A stretch of DNA of 64,000 bases, from NCBI GenBank assembly GCA_902566365.1, contig CACFIH010000006.1:1-64000 (forward strand), written 5' to 3'. The stretch comes from an uncultured Pelagibacteraceae bacterium. Its GTDB lineage: Bacteria; Pseudomonadota; Alphaproteobacteria; Pelagibacterales; Pelagibacteraceae. This document shows positions 1 through 10,200 of the stretch, one piece after another (positions within the stretch are counted from its first letter, which is position 1; each line of letters opens with the position of its first letter). Below the pieces are notes generated by a model. It worked only from the letters and a program-made list of their open reading frames with translations, had not been told where the DNA came from and ran no database searches. Position numbers and translations under genes: made by a program.

Positions 1-122
1 GCTTTAGATTTACTAATTACATAATCTAAATCAAAAAAAGCGATCTTTTCAGATGAATAAACTGAACTTAAGCTCAAAAAAAAAATGACTGAAACTAAAA
101 TAATTCTATTCAAATAAATCAT
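1..122 (-). CDS. skp: Skp/OmpH-like periplasmic chaperone, N-terminal part (runs off window)
   Basis: Only the first 40 codons are inside the window. They read as a hydrophobic signal peptide of about 23 residues followed by EKIAFFDLDYVISKSK, which matches the start of the mature Skp/OmpH family, where a short beta strand ending in D-x-D-x-V precedes the first long helix. Skp family proteins hold unfolded outer-membrane proteins in the periplasm and pass them to the BAM complex. The ATG shares one base with the bamA stop codon (TGATG), so translational coupling to bamA is likely. The position right after bamA is the usual one for skp. The rest of the gene lies beyond base 1. Confidence 0.75.
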   Translation of the reverse strand, partial: MIYLNRIILVSVIFFLSLSSVYSSEKIAFFDLDYVISKSK

Positions 123-2383
123 CAGAATGTTGTACCTAAATTAAACCTAAATGTTTCTGTTTCATCCGTTGAAGCCTTAGAAATTGGTGCTGCTAAGGAA
201 AAATTCATAGGACCAATTGGTGTAAACCAATCAATTCCTACTCCTAAAGCACTTCTAATTTTACTTCCATCGTCTATAGATGAGTCGTAATCTACACCCC
301 AAATGTTAGCTACATCTAAAAAAATTAGAAAATCCGTAGTTTGATTATTTTCTAATATCTGAGGTAATGTTGAAGAAATATTTAGTGTTGAAGTATAATT
401 TCCTCCAATATAATCGTTACCATCTTTAGGTCCAACTCTTCCACGAATGAAACCTCTTAAACGTCTAGATGGAATTGTTAATCTTTCGGAGAGTTTAACA
501 TCATCACCACTAATAGAATTTGCTGCAGCAAAATTTATTGAGGCTGACGTAATATTGTTATCATACAATTCGGTAAAATATTTAAAGTTATAACTATTTT
601 TTAGAGTATTTGTATCACTTACAAGAGGTAAATCTAAAGAGTAATAACTTCTAAAACCATCTGATGTCTGAAATTTTTGATTTCTTTTATCATAATCAAA
701 ATCTAATTTTAAAAAAGAATCCCAATAATCACCCTCTTGTTTTCTTAATCTGGCAGAGGCTGTTGAGTCAGTTTCAATTCTCTCATAAAAATTAGTACTC
801 CCCACACCTAAAAATAAATCATCGTAATATTCAAAATTAGTTCCAATCCCTACTCCTGTTTTATTATTTTTATAACCATAATCTTTCAGTTTATCAGTTT
901 CTAAAGCCTCCACTGAAAAATAAATTGATTTATCAGTATTTCTAAAGTTGGGATTACTTACAGAAAAGAGACCCTTTATCGATTCTTCACTTAATGTTAA
1001 GTTAGATGCTAACCTAATGCCTCTTCCTAAAAAATTATTTTCTCTAACACCAGCACCTAATGTGGTTCCAGTAGTACCTACACCTGCAGAAGCTGATATT
1101 TCGCCTGTAGGTTTTTCCTCTACTGAAATATCTATAATTTTTTGGTCAGGTGTAGAGCCTGGCTTTACATCACTAGTAACACTTTTGAAAAAATTTAAAT
1201 TCTGAATATTATTAACAGTTTTATTCCTTAAAATTTCATTATATGGATCTCCTTCATCTAATTCAAACTGATTTCTAATTACACTTTCTCTAGTTACATT
1301 ATTTCCAAATATATTGAATCTTTCTACATAAAATTTTTGATCAGGTTCTTCAATTAAAAATTTAAGATTAAGCTTATTTTTTTCTCTCTTTTCAAAAACA
1401 GTAATATTTACAGACTCATATTGTTCATTTAATGAATTAATTTCAATTTTTTCTAAAATTTTTTCTACCGCATTAATTGAATAAGTTTCATTTTCTAATT
1501 TTTCTAAAATATTAAATAGTTTGGTAAAATTTTCTTTATTAAAATCCACAGGTAATTCTATATCTAAATTCCCAAAAAAGATTTTTTCACCAGCATCAAT
1601 ATTGAAAATTAATTCAAATTCATCATTATTAATTAGTTTTGCAAATGATGAATTAATTTGAACATCAAAATATCCTTTATTTAAATATAAATTTCTTAAT
1701 AATTTAGTATCAAATTCAATGAAATTTTCATTTAAAAATTTTTTTCCAGAAATAAATTTCCAAAATCTATATTCTTCACTTATTATGGATCTTAATAGTT
1801 TTTTATCTTTGAATATTTTGTTGCCAATGAATTTTATTCTTTTAATTTTAGCTTTTTCTCCAAGATTTACTTTAAAATCAATATTTATTTTATTATTTTC
1901 AAGTTCTTCGATAAAAATTTCTACTTCAGAAAAATAATATCCAATTTCTCGTAAAGATGAAGTGATTGTTTTTTTATCTTGTTTTAAAAAAATATCATTA
2001 AATGAAGATCTAGATTTTAATTTTAACTTTTTTATAATTGGATTTTTTATTTTTTCTGCTTTAATACCCTCAAAATTAATATTTTGTATTATTGGATTTT
2101 CAATAACTGAAATTTTTAAGACTCCATTATTAAATTGAACATTAACATCTTTAAAAAAACCTGTGTCATATAATTCTTTCAAAATTGAATTTAATTTTAC
2201 TTCATTAACTTCATCGTTAATTTTAACAGTTGTAAAAATTTGAATTGTTTCAGATGAGATACGTTCGTTTCCAGATACAATTATATCATTTATTTTTTCA
2301 GCTAAACTATTATTGATAAACAATAAACTGATAATTAAAATTTTAAATAATGTTCTGACCATAAAATTTTGTTTATATCTCAT
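122..2383 (-). CDS. bamA: Outer membrane assembly factor BamA
   Basis: 753-residue Omp85 protein, the central barrel of the BAM complex that inserts beta-barrel proteins into the outer membrane. A signal peptide ends near residue 29 (NNSLA/EK). POTRA repeats follow from about residue 31 (INDIIVSGNERI) to about 425; the last one contains FNIFGNNVTRESVIRNQFEL. The C-terminal barrel starts near GEISASAGVGTTG and ends in a terminal Phe, as expected for BAM recognition. The conserved loop-6 VRGF motif appears as LRGF at residues 642-645. A second possible start is Met8. It lies 11 bases after dxr and directly before skp. The rseP protease gene that commonly sits between dxr and bamA is not here. 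Confidence 0.95.
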   Translation of the reverse strand: MRYKQNFMVRTLFKILIISLLFINNSLAEKINDIIVSGNERISSETIQIFTTVKINDEVNEVKLNSILKELYDTGFFKDVNVQFNNGVLKISVIENPIIQNINFEGIKAEKIKNPIIKKLKLKSRSSFNDIFLKQDKKTITSSLREIGYYFSEVEIFIEELENNKINIDFKVNLGEKAKIKRIKFIGNKIFKDKKLLRSIISEEYRFWKFISGKKFLNENFIEFDTKLLRNLYLNKGYFDVQINSSFAKLINNDEFELIFNIDAGEKIFFGNLDIELPVDFNKENFTKLFNILEKLENETYSINAVEKILEKIEINSLNEQYESVNITVFEKREKNKLNLKFLIEEPDQKFYVERFNIFGNNVTRESVIRNQFELDEGDPYNEILRNKTVNNIQNLNFFKSVTSDVKPGSTPDQKIIDISVEEKPTGEISASAGVGTTGTTLGAGVRENNFLGRGIRLASNLTLSEESIKGLFSVSNPNFRNTDKSIYFSVEALETDKLKDYGYKNNKTGVGIGTNFEYYDDLFLGVGSTNFYERIETDSTASARLRKQEGDYWDSFLKLDFDYDKRNQKFQTSDGFRSYYSLDLPLVSDTNTLKNSYNFKYFTELYDNNITSASINFAAANSISGDDVKLSERLTIPSRRLRGFIRGRVGPKDGNDYIGGNYTSTLNISSTLPQILENNQTTDFLIFLDVANIWGVDYDSSIDDGSKIRSALGVGIDWFTPIGPMNFSLAAPISKASTDETETFRFNLGTTF

Positions 2384-2394
2384 AAAAACAAGTT

Positions 2395-3552
2395 TTATAT
2401 ACTGAATGAGTTCATTTTGATACTTACATAATCTCTCAAACTATAAATTTCTTCAACATTTTTTGGCCTAATTTTCTTATATTTTTGAAATTCTTTCAAA
2501 TTTGAAAATTTATTAATTAAAGCAACTAATCTTTTATATTTAATTTTTTTATCTAAAAATTTTAATACTAAATAATCATTGATAGTTATTAAAATTGTTT
2601 CGAATAATGATGATTTTTTGGGTAATCTATTTAGAATGTTAATCAAAGGAAATTTAGATTTATCAACTTTTTTTAAATTTAAATTATTTAATATATCGAT
2701 ATTTAATGATTTTGATTTATATTTTTTTTTTTCAGTTGTGTATAAAGAATTGTAAATTGGTATTTTCATATCAGGTTCATGGGATAATATTTTAGTTATA
2801 CCATTATCTAATTTAACTATTGCATGAATGTATGATTTGGGATGAGTCAATATATAAATTTGTTTATACGAAACTCCAAAAATATTTTTTGCTTCTATAA
2901 CTTCAAAAACCTTATTCATTAAAGTTGCTGAGTCTATTGTAATTTTTTTTCCCATATTCCAAACTGGATGATTTAATGCGTCAGAAAGTTTAATGTTATT
3001 AAACTTTTTTTGTGGGAGATTAATAAATGGTCCTCCTGAAGCAGTAATATATAATTGATCTATATTATCTTTTTTTTGATCTTTCGTTAAAGACCAAATA
3101 GAAAAATGTTCAGAGTCAACTGGAATAAATTTGGTTCTATTTTTTTCAAGTTTATTTTTAATCAAGTTCCAACCACAAATAATTGACTCTTTGTTAGCTA
3201 TCGCAATAGTTTTTGTTTTAGGGATTATATTTAAAGTTGGACTTAAACCATCTAAACCAGTAATTGCACTCATAGTATAATCAATTTTTCCTTTTACAAT
3301 TTTATTTATACTCTTATAATTATTGTAAATCTTAAGTCTTTTATTTTTATTTTTTAATAAATTGTAACCTTTTAAATCAGTTATAATTAAATTTTTTACA
3401 TTTAATAATTTTGATTGTTTATATAAATCTTTATAATTTTTGTTTGCAGTTAAAAGGACTACATCAAATTTTTTTTTATCTTTTTTTATAATATCAACTA
3501 AAGATTTTCCAATAGAGCCTGTAGAACCTAAAATTGCTATTTTTTTTTTCAT
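2395..3552 (-). CDS. dxr: 1-deoxy-D-xylulose 5-phosphate reductoisomerase
   Basis: 385 residues, normal length. The enzyme makes 2-C-methyl-D-erythritol 4-phosphate with NADPH, the committed step of the MEP isoprenoid pathway. The NADPH-binding loop GSTGSIG is at 9-15, ANKES at 119-123, the metal-binding DSEH at 146-149, SGGPF at 172-176 and the HPVWNMG...SATLMNK active-site block at 195-214. The start codon shares one base with the cdsA stop. Isoprenoid precursors made here feed UppS, encoded two genes upstream in the same operon. Confidence 0.95.
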   Translation of the reverse strand: MKKKIAILGSTGSIGKSLVDIIKKDKKKFDVVLLTANKNYKDLYKQSKLLNVKNLIITDLKGYNLLKNKNKRLKIYNNYKSINKIVKGKIDYTMSAITGLDGLSPTLNIIPKTKTIAIANKESIICGWNLIKNKLEKNRTKFIPVDSEHFSIWSLTKDQKKDNIDQLYITASGGPFINLPQKKFNNIKLSDALNHPVWNMGKKITIDSATLMNKVFEVIEAKNIFGVSYKQIYILTHPKSYIHAIVKLDNGITKILSHEPDMKIPIYNSLYTTEKKKYKSKSLNIDILNNLNLKKVDKSKFPLINILNRLPKKSSLFETILITINDYLVLKFLDKKIKYKRLVALINKFSNLKEFQKYKKIRPKNVEEIYSLRDYVSIKMNSFSI

Positions 3553-4205
3553 TATTTCAAATACATAAATAGTAAATATGATATTGGGATTGCAAAAATT
3601 ATCCCATCAATTCTATCTAGCAATCCCCCATGACCTGGCAATAAATTACCTGTGTTTTTTATTTTTGCTAATCTCTTAAAATACGAAACTATAAGATCAC
3701 CAATTTGGCTTACAGCAGAAATGAACAAAATTATCAGAATATAAGAAAATTCATCATTATTTAAAATAAAAATTTCAAACAAAGTGAAGGATTTTTGATA
3801 TTGCATAAAAATAGATGCAGCCATAACAGACAAAATAAAACTTCCAATTACTCCAGAGTAAGTTTTGTTAGGACTAATTTTTGTAAGCTTTGGACCTTTG
3901 AAGGTTTTTCCAAATATATAACCTCCAATATCAGTAAAAATGCAAATTATTATGATAAAAATAAAAAAATTTAAACCAGCATTATCTCTTAGTAAAAATG
4001 CTGAATAAAAAGCTAAAAATAAGTATAAAATACCGAATATTTTGATTGAATTTTTTTTTGTCATCTTAAACCACTCATAAGAAGTTGCTAAAAAGAAAAT
4101 ACTTAAAAAGAAATTAAAAAAAGTCGAACCTTTAATTACAAAAAATAAAGCAACAGGAATTATTATAAATGAACTAAGTATTCTTTTTTGAAATTCTTTT
4201 TTCAT
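3552..4205 (-). CDS. cdsA: Phosphatidate cytidylyltransferase (CDP-diglyceride synthase)
   Basis: 217-residue multi-spanning membrane protein that forms CDP-diacylglycerol from phosphatidic acid and CTP. The family signature occupies about residues 174-200 and includes SYFKR and PGHGGLLDRID. The usual K-D pair within this signature reads K183-N184, so one generally conserved Asp is replaced by Asn. At 217 residues it is shorter than the common 270-280, the shortening being in the N-terminal membrane part. It shares single bases with uppS upstream and dxr downstream, so the three are surely cotranscribed. Identity is clear; whether the Asn affects activity is unknown. Confidence 0.9.
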   Translation of the reverse strand: MKKEFQKRILSSFIIIPVALFFVIKGSTFFNFFLSIFFLATSYEWFKMTKKNSIKIFGILYLFLAFYSAFLLRDNAGLNFFIFIIIICIFTDIGGYIFGKTFKGPKLTKISPNKTYSGVIGSFILSVMAASIFMQYQKSFTLFEIFILNNDEFSYILIILFISAVSQIGDLIVSYFKRLAKIKNTGNLLPGHGGLLDRIDGIIFAIPISYLLFMYLK

Positions 4206-4879
4206 TATATTTTGCCAAAATTTCTTTTTATATTTCTAAATTCTCTTATTATTCTCTTATAATCTTTTTTATTAAATGCAGGCCATAACTTTTTTTCAAA
4301 AAAAATTTCTGAATAAGCAAGTTGCCATAATAAAAAATTGCTTAGTCTTTTTGTGTTACCAGTTCTAATTAATAAGTCTGGATCAGGTATATTCTGAGTC
4401 TGTAAATTTTTTTCTAAATTTTTTTCACTAATAATACTTTTATTTTTTTTTAGTCTTTTAAAAGCGGAAATTAATTCAGATTTAGAGCCATAGTTCAAAG
4501 CAAGATTGATTTGTAGTTTGTTGTTTTTAAATGTTTTCTTTTCAGAATTATTTAAAAGCTTATTTAGTTTTGGAGAAAACTTTTTAGACCCCAAAACTTT
4601 AAGTTTTATATTTTGTTTATGAAGGTCTTCTATTTTATTAACTAAAAAATTCTCTAATAAGTTAAAAAGATAATTAACTTCTTTTTTAGGTCTTTTCCAA
4701 TTCTCAGTAGAGAAAGCAAATAAAGTTAAAAATTTTATTTTATTTTCAATTGTTGTTTTTATAATAGTTTCTACAGTATCTAATCCAGCTTTATGTCCAG
4801 CATTACGTGAATTTCTATATTTTAAACCCCATCTTCCATTACCATCCATGATAATGGCTACATGATTTAAAGGGTTCAT
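4205..4879 (-). CDS. uppS: Isoprenyl (undecaprenyl) diphosphate synthase
   Basis: 224-residue cis-prenyltransferase that builds the C55 lipid carrier for peptidoglycan and other envelope polymers. The catalytic motif MDGNGRW sits at residues 11-17 with the key Asp at 12, followed by a basic NSRNAGHKAG segment. The second signature, LLIRTGNTKRLSNFLLWQ, lies about residues 165-185. Length is slightly below the usual 240-250. The start overlaps the frr stop by four bases (ATGA type), indicating translational coupling. Confidence 0.95.
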   Translation of the reverse strand: MNPLNHVAIIMDGNGRWGLKYRNSRNAGHKAGLDTVETIIKTTIENKIKFLTLFAFSTENWKRPKKEVNYLFNLLENFLVNKIEDLHKQNIKLKVLGSKKFSPKLNKLLNNSEKKTFKNNKLQINLALNYGSKSELISAFKRLKKNKSIISEKNLEKNLQTQNIPDPDLLIRTGNTKRLSNFLLWQLAYSEIFFEKKLWPAFNKKDYKRIIREFRNIKRNFGKI

Positions 4880-5427
4880 ATCGTCATTATTTCTTTTTCT
4901 TTTGCAGAAACTTTATCATCTACAATCTTAATGTGCTTATCAGTAATATTTTGGACATTTTTTTCATAATTTTTTTCTTCATCCTCCCCGATTTCTTTAG
5001 ATTTTAAAAGTTTCTTTAACTCATCATTTGCATCTCTTCGAATATTTCTAATCGAAACTTTACATTTTTCACCCATAGATTTAATCATCTTTTTTAATTC
5101 TGTTCTTCTTTCTTCATTAAGTTCAGGAATTGGTAATCTTATTAATTGTCCATCAATCTGAGGATTTAATCCTAGCTCAGATTTTTTTATAGCAGAGTCA
5201 ACTAATGGAACATTATTTTGATCCCAAACCTGAATATTAATCATTCTAGGTTCAGGTGTTGTTATGCTCCCTATTTGATTGATTGGCATTAGCTGTCCAT
5301 ATACATCTACCTTTACAAGGTCCAACATTGCTGCATTTGCTCTACCTGTTCTTAATGATGACAATTCTTTTGTGAAAGCTTCTATAGATTTATCCATTTT
5401 GAGGTTATGAGATTTTTCATCAAACAT
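4876..5427 (-). CDS. frr: Ribosome recycling factor
   Basis: 183 residues, close to the canonical 185. RRF, with EF-G, splits the post-termination ribosome. The N-terminal helix (FTKELSSLRTGRANAAMLD) and the block PEPRMINIQVWD followed by PIPELNEERRTELKKM are typical of the family. The gene follows tsf with no intergenic base. In most bacteria pyrH lies between tsf and frr; here it is absent. Confidence 0.95.
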   Translation of the reverse strand: MFDEKSHNLKMDKSIEAFTKELSSLRTGRANAAMLDLVKVDVYGQLMPINQIGSITTPEPRMINIQVWDQNNVPLVDSAIKKSELGLNPQIDGQLIRLPIPELNEERRTELKKMIKSMGEKCKVSIRNIRRDANDELKKLLKSKEIGEDEEKNYEKNVQNITDKHIKIVDDKVSAKEKEIMTI

Positions 5428-6279
5428 CTATTCCCCTATCTTAATTCTGCTAAACTCCTTGATCTTTAAATCATTAATAGCAAGTTCTTTTAAAACATCT
5501 TGAACTTTTTTTTTTGGTTCCATTACCCAAGCTTGTGTCAAAAGAGCATTTTCTTCTTTAAATTTATTCATCTTACCTAAACTAATTTTTTTGGCAATCT
5601 CATCTGATTTACCTGAATTTTTAAGTTCTTCATTAACTAATTCCTGCTCTTTATCAATAATCGCTTTGTCAATTAAATTAGACTCCAAAGCTAAAGGATT
5701 TGATGCTGCTATATGCATAGATAATTGTTTACCAAATGTTTTTACAGTGTCAGAATTATTTTTAGTCTCTATAGAAACAACAACAGCTAGTTTAGCTAGA
5801 TTATCTTTTACAACAGTATGAAGGTAATGATAATTTTCTGAAGATGAATTTGATATAGTTTTTGTTTTACCTATTGTAATTTTTTCACCAATTTTTGCTA
5901 TCAAAGCTACTAAGTTATCTTCAACTGAAATACCATTTTTCATAGGTGTTTTTTTTAATACATCAACATCAGAGTTTTTTTCGTTATTTAATTCACTTAA
6001 TTCTTTCACGAAATCAACAAAGTTTTCGTTTTTAGCGACAAAATCTGTCTCACAATTCACTTCTATTATTGATGTTTTTTTACTATCACCACTAACTGCT
6101 ACTACGCCTTCTTTAGCATCTCTTGACATTTTTTTTGATGCTTTAGAAATTCCTTTCACTCTTAATATTTCAACAGCTTTATCAAGATTGCCGTTAGCTT
6201 CTTTTATAGCTAAATTGCAATCTTTAAAACCAGCTCCTGTAGCTTCTCTTAATTTTTTAACTTTTTCAATATCACTCAT
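5428..6279 (-). CDS. tsf: Elongation factor Ts
   Basis: 283 residues. EF-Ts exchanges GDP for GTP on EF-Tu. The N-terminal UBA-like domain carries [16 protein letters not shown] (about 10-25), and the EF-Tu-contacting motif TDFVAKN is at 78-84. A dimerisation/core domain and a C-terminal module follow. The gene starts four bases after rpsB and is expected to be cotranscribed with it, so it is probably also under the S2-leader RNA at the level of the transcript. Confidence 0.95.
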   Translation of the reverse strand: MSDIEKVKKLREATGAGFKDCNLAIKEANGNLDKAVEILRVKGISKASKKMSRDAKEGVVAVSGDSKKTSIIEVNCETDFVAKNENFVDFVKELSELNNEKNSDVDVLKKTPMKNGISVEDNLVALIAKIGEKITIGKTKTISNSSSENYHYLHTVVKDNLAKLAVVVSIETKNNSDTVKTFGKQLSMHIAASNPLALESNLIDKAIIDKEQELVNEELKNSGKSDEIAKKISLGKMNKFKEENALLTQAWVMEPKKKVQDVLKELAINDLKIKEFSRIKIGE

Positions 6280-6283
6280 TGAA

Positions 6284-7090
6284 TTAATTGATTTTATTAT
6301 TTTTTTTAGAAAATTTTTTATCTAATTTTTCTCTATCAATTTCTTGAAGTGTTTTTTCACTCTTCAAGCTTTTATCTTTTACTTTTTTATCTGAAATCAC
6401 AGGAGCATCTGTTTTTGCCTCTTCAATTGTCTTTTTTATCAAATCACAATAAAGATCTATAGCTCTTCTAGCATCATCATTTCCTGGAATTGGATAATCA
6501 ATTCCGTCAGGATTAGAGTTACTATCTAAAATTGCTATAATCGGTATTCCTAATTTTACAGATTCCTGAATTGCTAAAGATTCATAATTAGTATCTATGA
6601 TAAAAACTAAATCAGGAACTTTTTTCATCTCAGAAATACCACCTAAAGATCTTTGAAGTTTATCTTTTTTAACACTCATTTTTAAAAGTTCTTTTTTTGT
6701 AAATCCTCGATTTTCTGACACAAGATCTACCTCTAATTTTTTTAATTTTTTTATTGAATTGGATATTGTTCCCCAGTTTGTAAGCATTCCACCTAACCAT
6801 CTATAATTTACAAAATACTGATCAGTTTTTTGAGCTAAGTCTGCAATAGCTTCTGAAGCTTGTTTTTTGGTTGATACAAATAAAATCTTTCCATTATTTG
6901 AAATAGTTTCGTAAACTTTTTCAAGTGCTACTTTAGTTAATTCTAGCGTTTGAGTTAAATCAATAATGTGGATTGAGTCTCTTTTTCCAAATATATATTT
7001 TTTCATTTTTGGATTCCATCTTAAAGTTTTATGACCAAGATGAACACCAGCTTCTAATAGTTGTTGAATTGTAACGTTAGGTATCTTCAT
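6284..7090 (-). CDS. rpsB: 30S ribosomal protein S2
   Basis: 268 residues. S2 binds the 30S body and helps dock S1. The N-terminal [20 protein letters not shown] and the middle block [14 protein letters not shown] are S2 signatures. The Lys-rich C-terminal tail (about residues 228-268) is longer than in E. coli, as in many alphaproteobacteria. It is the first gene of the translation operon. The 5' region carries a candidate pseudoknot leader (see 7098-7160) whose last strand reaches the ribosome binding site, suggesting feedback control by S2. Confidence 0.97.
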   Translation of the reverse strand: MKIPNVTIQQLLEAGVHLGHKTLRWNPKMKKYIFGKRDSIHIIDLTQTLELTKVALEKVYETISNNGKILFVSTKKQASEAIADLAQKTDQYFVNYRWLGGMLTNWGTISNSIKKLKKLEVDLVSENRGFTKKELLKMSVKKDKLQRSLGGISEMKKVPDLVFIIDTNYESLAIQESVKLGIPIIAILDSNSNPDGIDYPIPGNDDARRAIDLYCDLIKKTIEEAKTDAPVISDKKVKDKSLKSEKTLQEIDREKLDKKFSKKNNKIN

Positions 7091-7097
7091 ATTTATT

Positions 7098-7160
7098 CCC
7101 GGTTAAGCCACCACAGTAATTTCCATTAAAGGACCGGAGGTATAAAACCAAAAACTGTGT
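7098..7160 (-). ncRNA. S2-leader (rpsB) cis-regulatory RNA with pseudoknot
   Basis: The 63 bases before rpsB are distinctly richer in G+C than the surroundings. On the minus strand CACAGT (7159-7154) can pair with ACTGTG (7117-7112), and CCGGT (7137-7133) can pair with ACCGG (7103-7099). The order is a-b-a'-b', an H-type pseudoknot. The last strand runs directly into GGGAATAAATATG, the rpsB translation start. A structured RNA before rpsB was described in Candidatus Pelagibacter ubique from G+C-rich intergenic regions, and this fits. Pairings are read directly from the sequence; the regulatory role is inferred from that literature. Confidence 0.7.
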
Positions 7161-7182
7161 GCGTGTTAATTAAATTAGCGAT

Positions 7183-7211
7183 TATTTACAAAGATTTTGT
7201 TAATTTAACAA
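7183..7211 (-). promoter_or_regulatory. Candidate promoter of the rpsB operon
   Basis: On the minus strand TTGTTA (7211-7206) is followed after 17 bases by TAAATA (7188-7183). A start of transcription would fall near 7176, about 17 bases before the first strand of the S2-leader pseudoknot, which makes sense for a leader transcript. The match to the -10 consensus is moderate and the region is AT-rich, so a chance match is possible. Confidence 0.35.
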
Positions 7212-7218
7212 GTGTTTT

Positions 7219-10200
7219 TTAGTTAATAATTGCTACAATTTCCTTATTTCTGATAAGATTAAGCGTTTTTCTATCCAATTGTCTACCATTTTTTAATTTA
7301 AAATTTAAATTTAAATTATTATCTCTCAGTTTTATATTGATTTTTGTATTGCCTAGATTTGATAAAAAATTTGATATTTCATCTAGTTCTTTTAACGATT
7401 TTAAACTGAAAGTGGCTTCATTAATTGGATTGTTGAATAAGTCTTTAAGCGATGTAATTTTCTGAACATTTATTCTTTTGAATCTATTATCCTCATTGGA
7501 TATAGATTTTATAATTGTCAATATTAGAGAATTTCCTTCTTTTAAAATTTCACGGTTTAATTCCAATATATCCGAAAATATGAATAACTCAAATACACTT
7601 GATAAATCAGTTAATTTTAAGATAGCATAAGAAGTACCTTTAGCAGTCTTTCTTTCTTGTATCTTCAATAGTGTAGCAGCAATATTAGAATCTTTATTTT
7701 CACTATCATTAATAAAATCTTGATAACTTATTATCTTATAATCTAAAAAAATTTCTTTAAATTGATTTAGAGGGTGATCTGAAATAAAAAAACCTACCGA
7801 CTCAAATTCTTTTGATAATCTCTCCTCAAATTTCCAATCTTCAATTGCATTAATAAAATCCTCTTCTCCACTCATATCATCTGAAAATAGATCTATTTGA
7901 TTAGCAGTTTTGTTTTCAAATATGTTTTTTGATTTAGTAATTAAAGTGGGGATAGAATTAAATAAAGATTGACGATTTTTATTTAAACTATCGAAAGCTC
8001 CTGCTTTTACCAAACCTTCTAATTGAAGTTTGTTTATATCTTTTGGATTTACTCTTTTAATAAAATTACTAATAGAACTAAATTTTCCATTTTTAATTCT
8101 TTCTTCAATAATATTCGAGATTGATTCGTTTCCTACTGCTTTGATACCACCTAAAGCATAGTAAAATTTTTTATCATCAGTCCTGAAATCAGCAAAACAT
8201 TCATTAATATCTGGTCTTATGACTTCAACTTTTAGTCTTTTTAATTCTTCATAAAATTCACTTAACTTATTTTGATTAGATATATCCATGGTCATAGATG
8301 CTGCAATAAATTCTTTGGGATAATAAGTTTTTAAAAAAGCCGTTTGATATGAAATTATAGCATATGCTGCAGCGTGACTTTTGTTAAAACCATATTCAGC
8401 AAATGGCTCGATTTTAAGAAAAATTCCAGCTGCTACATCCTTACTAATACCGTTATTAACAGCACCTAAAATAAAATTTTGTTTTTGTTTTTCTAATTCA
8501 GATCTTTTTTTCTTTCCCATTGCTCTTCTTAAAATATCAGCCTGACCTGCTGTAAAACCAGATAATTTTTGTGCAATTTGCATGACTTGTTCTTGATAGA
8601 TAATTACTCCATAAGTTGGTTTTAAGATTTCCTCTAATAAAGGGTGTAAATAATCTGGAGTTTGTCTTCCGTGTTTGCAATCATTATAAATAGGTATATT
8701 GCTCATGGGACCTGGTCTATAAAGAGCTACTAAAGCAATAATATCTTCAATATGGTTTGGTTTCATTTGAATTAATGCATCCCTCATTCCAGCACTCTCA
8801 ATTTGAAATAATCCAACAGTGTTGCCAGTAGATAACAAATCAAAAACTTTTTGATCATCATAATCTATATTTTCTATGTTAAAACTCTTGTTTTTTTTTC
8901 TAATTAAGGTTTGAGCATTATTTATTACTGTTAATGTTTTGAGTCCTAAAAAGTCAAACTTAATTAAACCTGCATTTTCAGCTGAGTACATATCGAACTG
9001 TGTAGAGGGTAATAATAAATTAGCAGTATTATCTTTATACAATGGAACAATATCTGTGAGTTTTTTATCTGCTATTACTACACCTGCTGCATGTGTGGCT
9101 ACATTTCGATTTAATCCCTCTAATTGCAAAGAAAGATCAATTAGCTTTTTTACTCTCAAATCTTCATTAATCAATTTTTGTAGTCTAGGTTCACCGGCAA
9201 TACACTCTGATAAACTTTGAGGTCTAGAGGGATCAAAAGGTATCATTTTAGAGATACTATCAACAAAACCATATGAAAAACCTAATACTCTACCCACATC
9301 TCTTATAACCATTCTTGCTTTTAATTTTCCAAAAGTAATGATGTGTGCAACGCTATCTTTATATTTTTTTGTGAGATATTCAAAAACCATGTCTCTTTTT
9401 TCTTCACAAAAATCTATATCAAAATCTGGCATTGATATTCGATCGGGATTTAAAAACCTTTCAAAAATTAGATTGAATTTTATTGGATCAACATCCGTAA
9501 TTGATAAGCACCAAGCTACCAATGATCCTGCACCAGATCCTCTGCCTGGCCCAACTGGTATATTATTTTCTTTTGCCCATTTTATATAATCAGATACTAT
9601 CAAAAAATAACTTGAATATTTCATCTCAGTAATAATATTTAACTCATGATTTAGTCTGTCTTGATATTTTAAAAATTCTTTATCTGTTGATAAATCTTCC
9701 AGTTTAATATCAAAAGATTTTAAAAATTTATCTTTTAAACCCTGAATAGACTCTTTTTTTAAAATCTTATCTGCGTTTCCATCTTTTTCTGAACTTATGT
9801 TAGGTAAAATGGGTTTAGAATAAGAGGGCTTAAAACAACATCTCAATGGAAAGTTATAATTATTTTCTAATGCTTCAGGAATATCGGAAAATAGTTCCGA
9901 CATCTCAATATCGTTTTTGAAATAATGCTGGTCACTAAATCTTAATCTATTTTTTTCATTAACATAGGTTTTATTCTTTATACATATCAAAGCATCATGT
10001 GCTTCATGAATAGTTTTCTCAATATAGAAAATTTCATTAGTTGCAATTAGTGGTATTCCATAATTAAATGATTTTTCTAAATTAAATTTTTCAAAATTTT
10101 TTTCATTTTGATCATTATGTCTTTGAATTTCAATATAAAATCTATCTTTGTAAATAGATTTTAGTTTTAAATATAATTCATCAATTTCTGAAAATTTTCC

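Noticed and set aside
948-1205. Plus-strand open frame of 85 codons within bamA
   Set aside because: It is antisense to a clear gene, has no ribosome binding site or family similarity, and is one of many such shadow frames in this AT-rich sequence.
2384-2394. Hairpin AAAAC-AA-GTTTT between dxr and bamA as a terminator
   Set aside because: The two-base loop is too small, the stem has a single G-C pair and the genes look cotranscribed.
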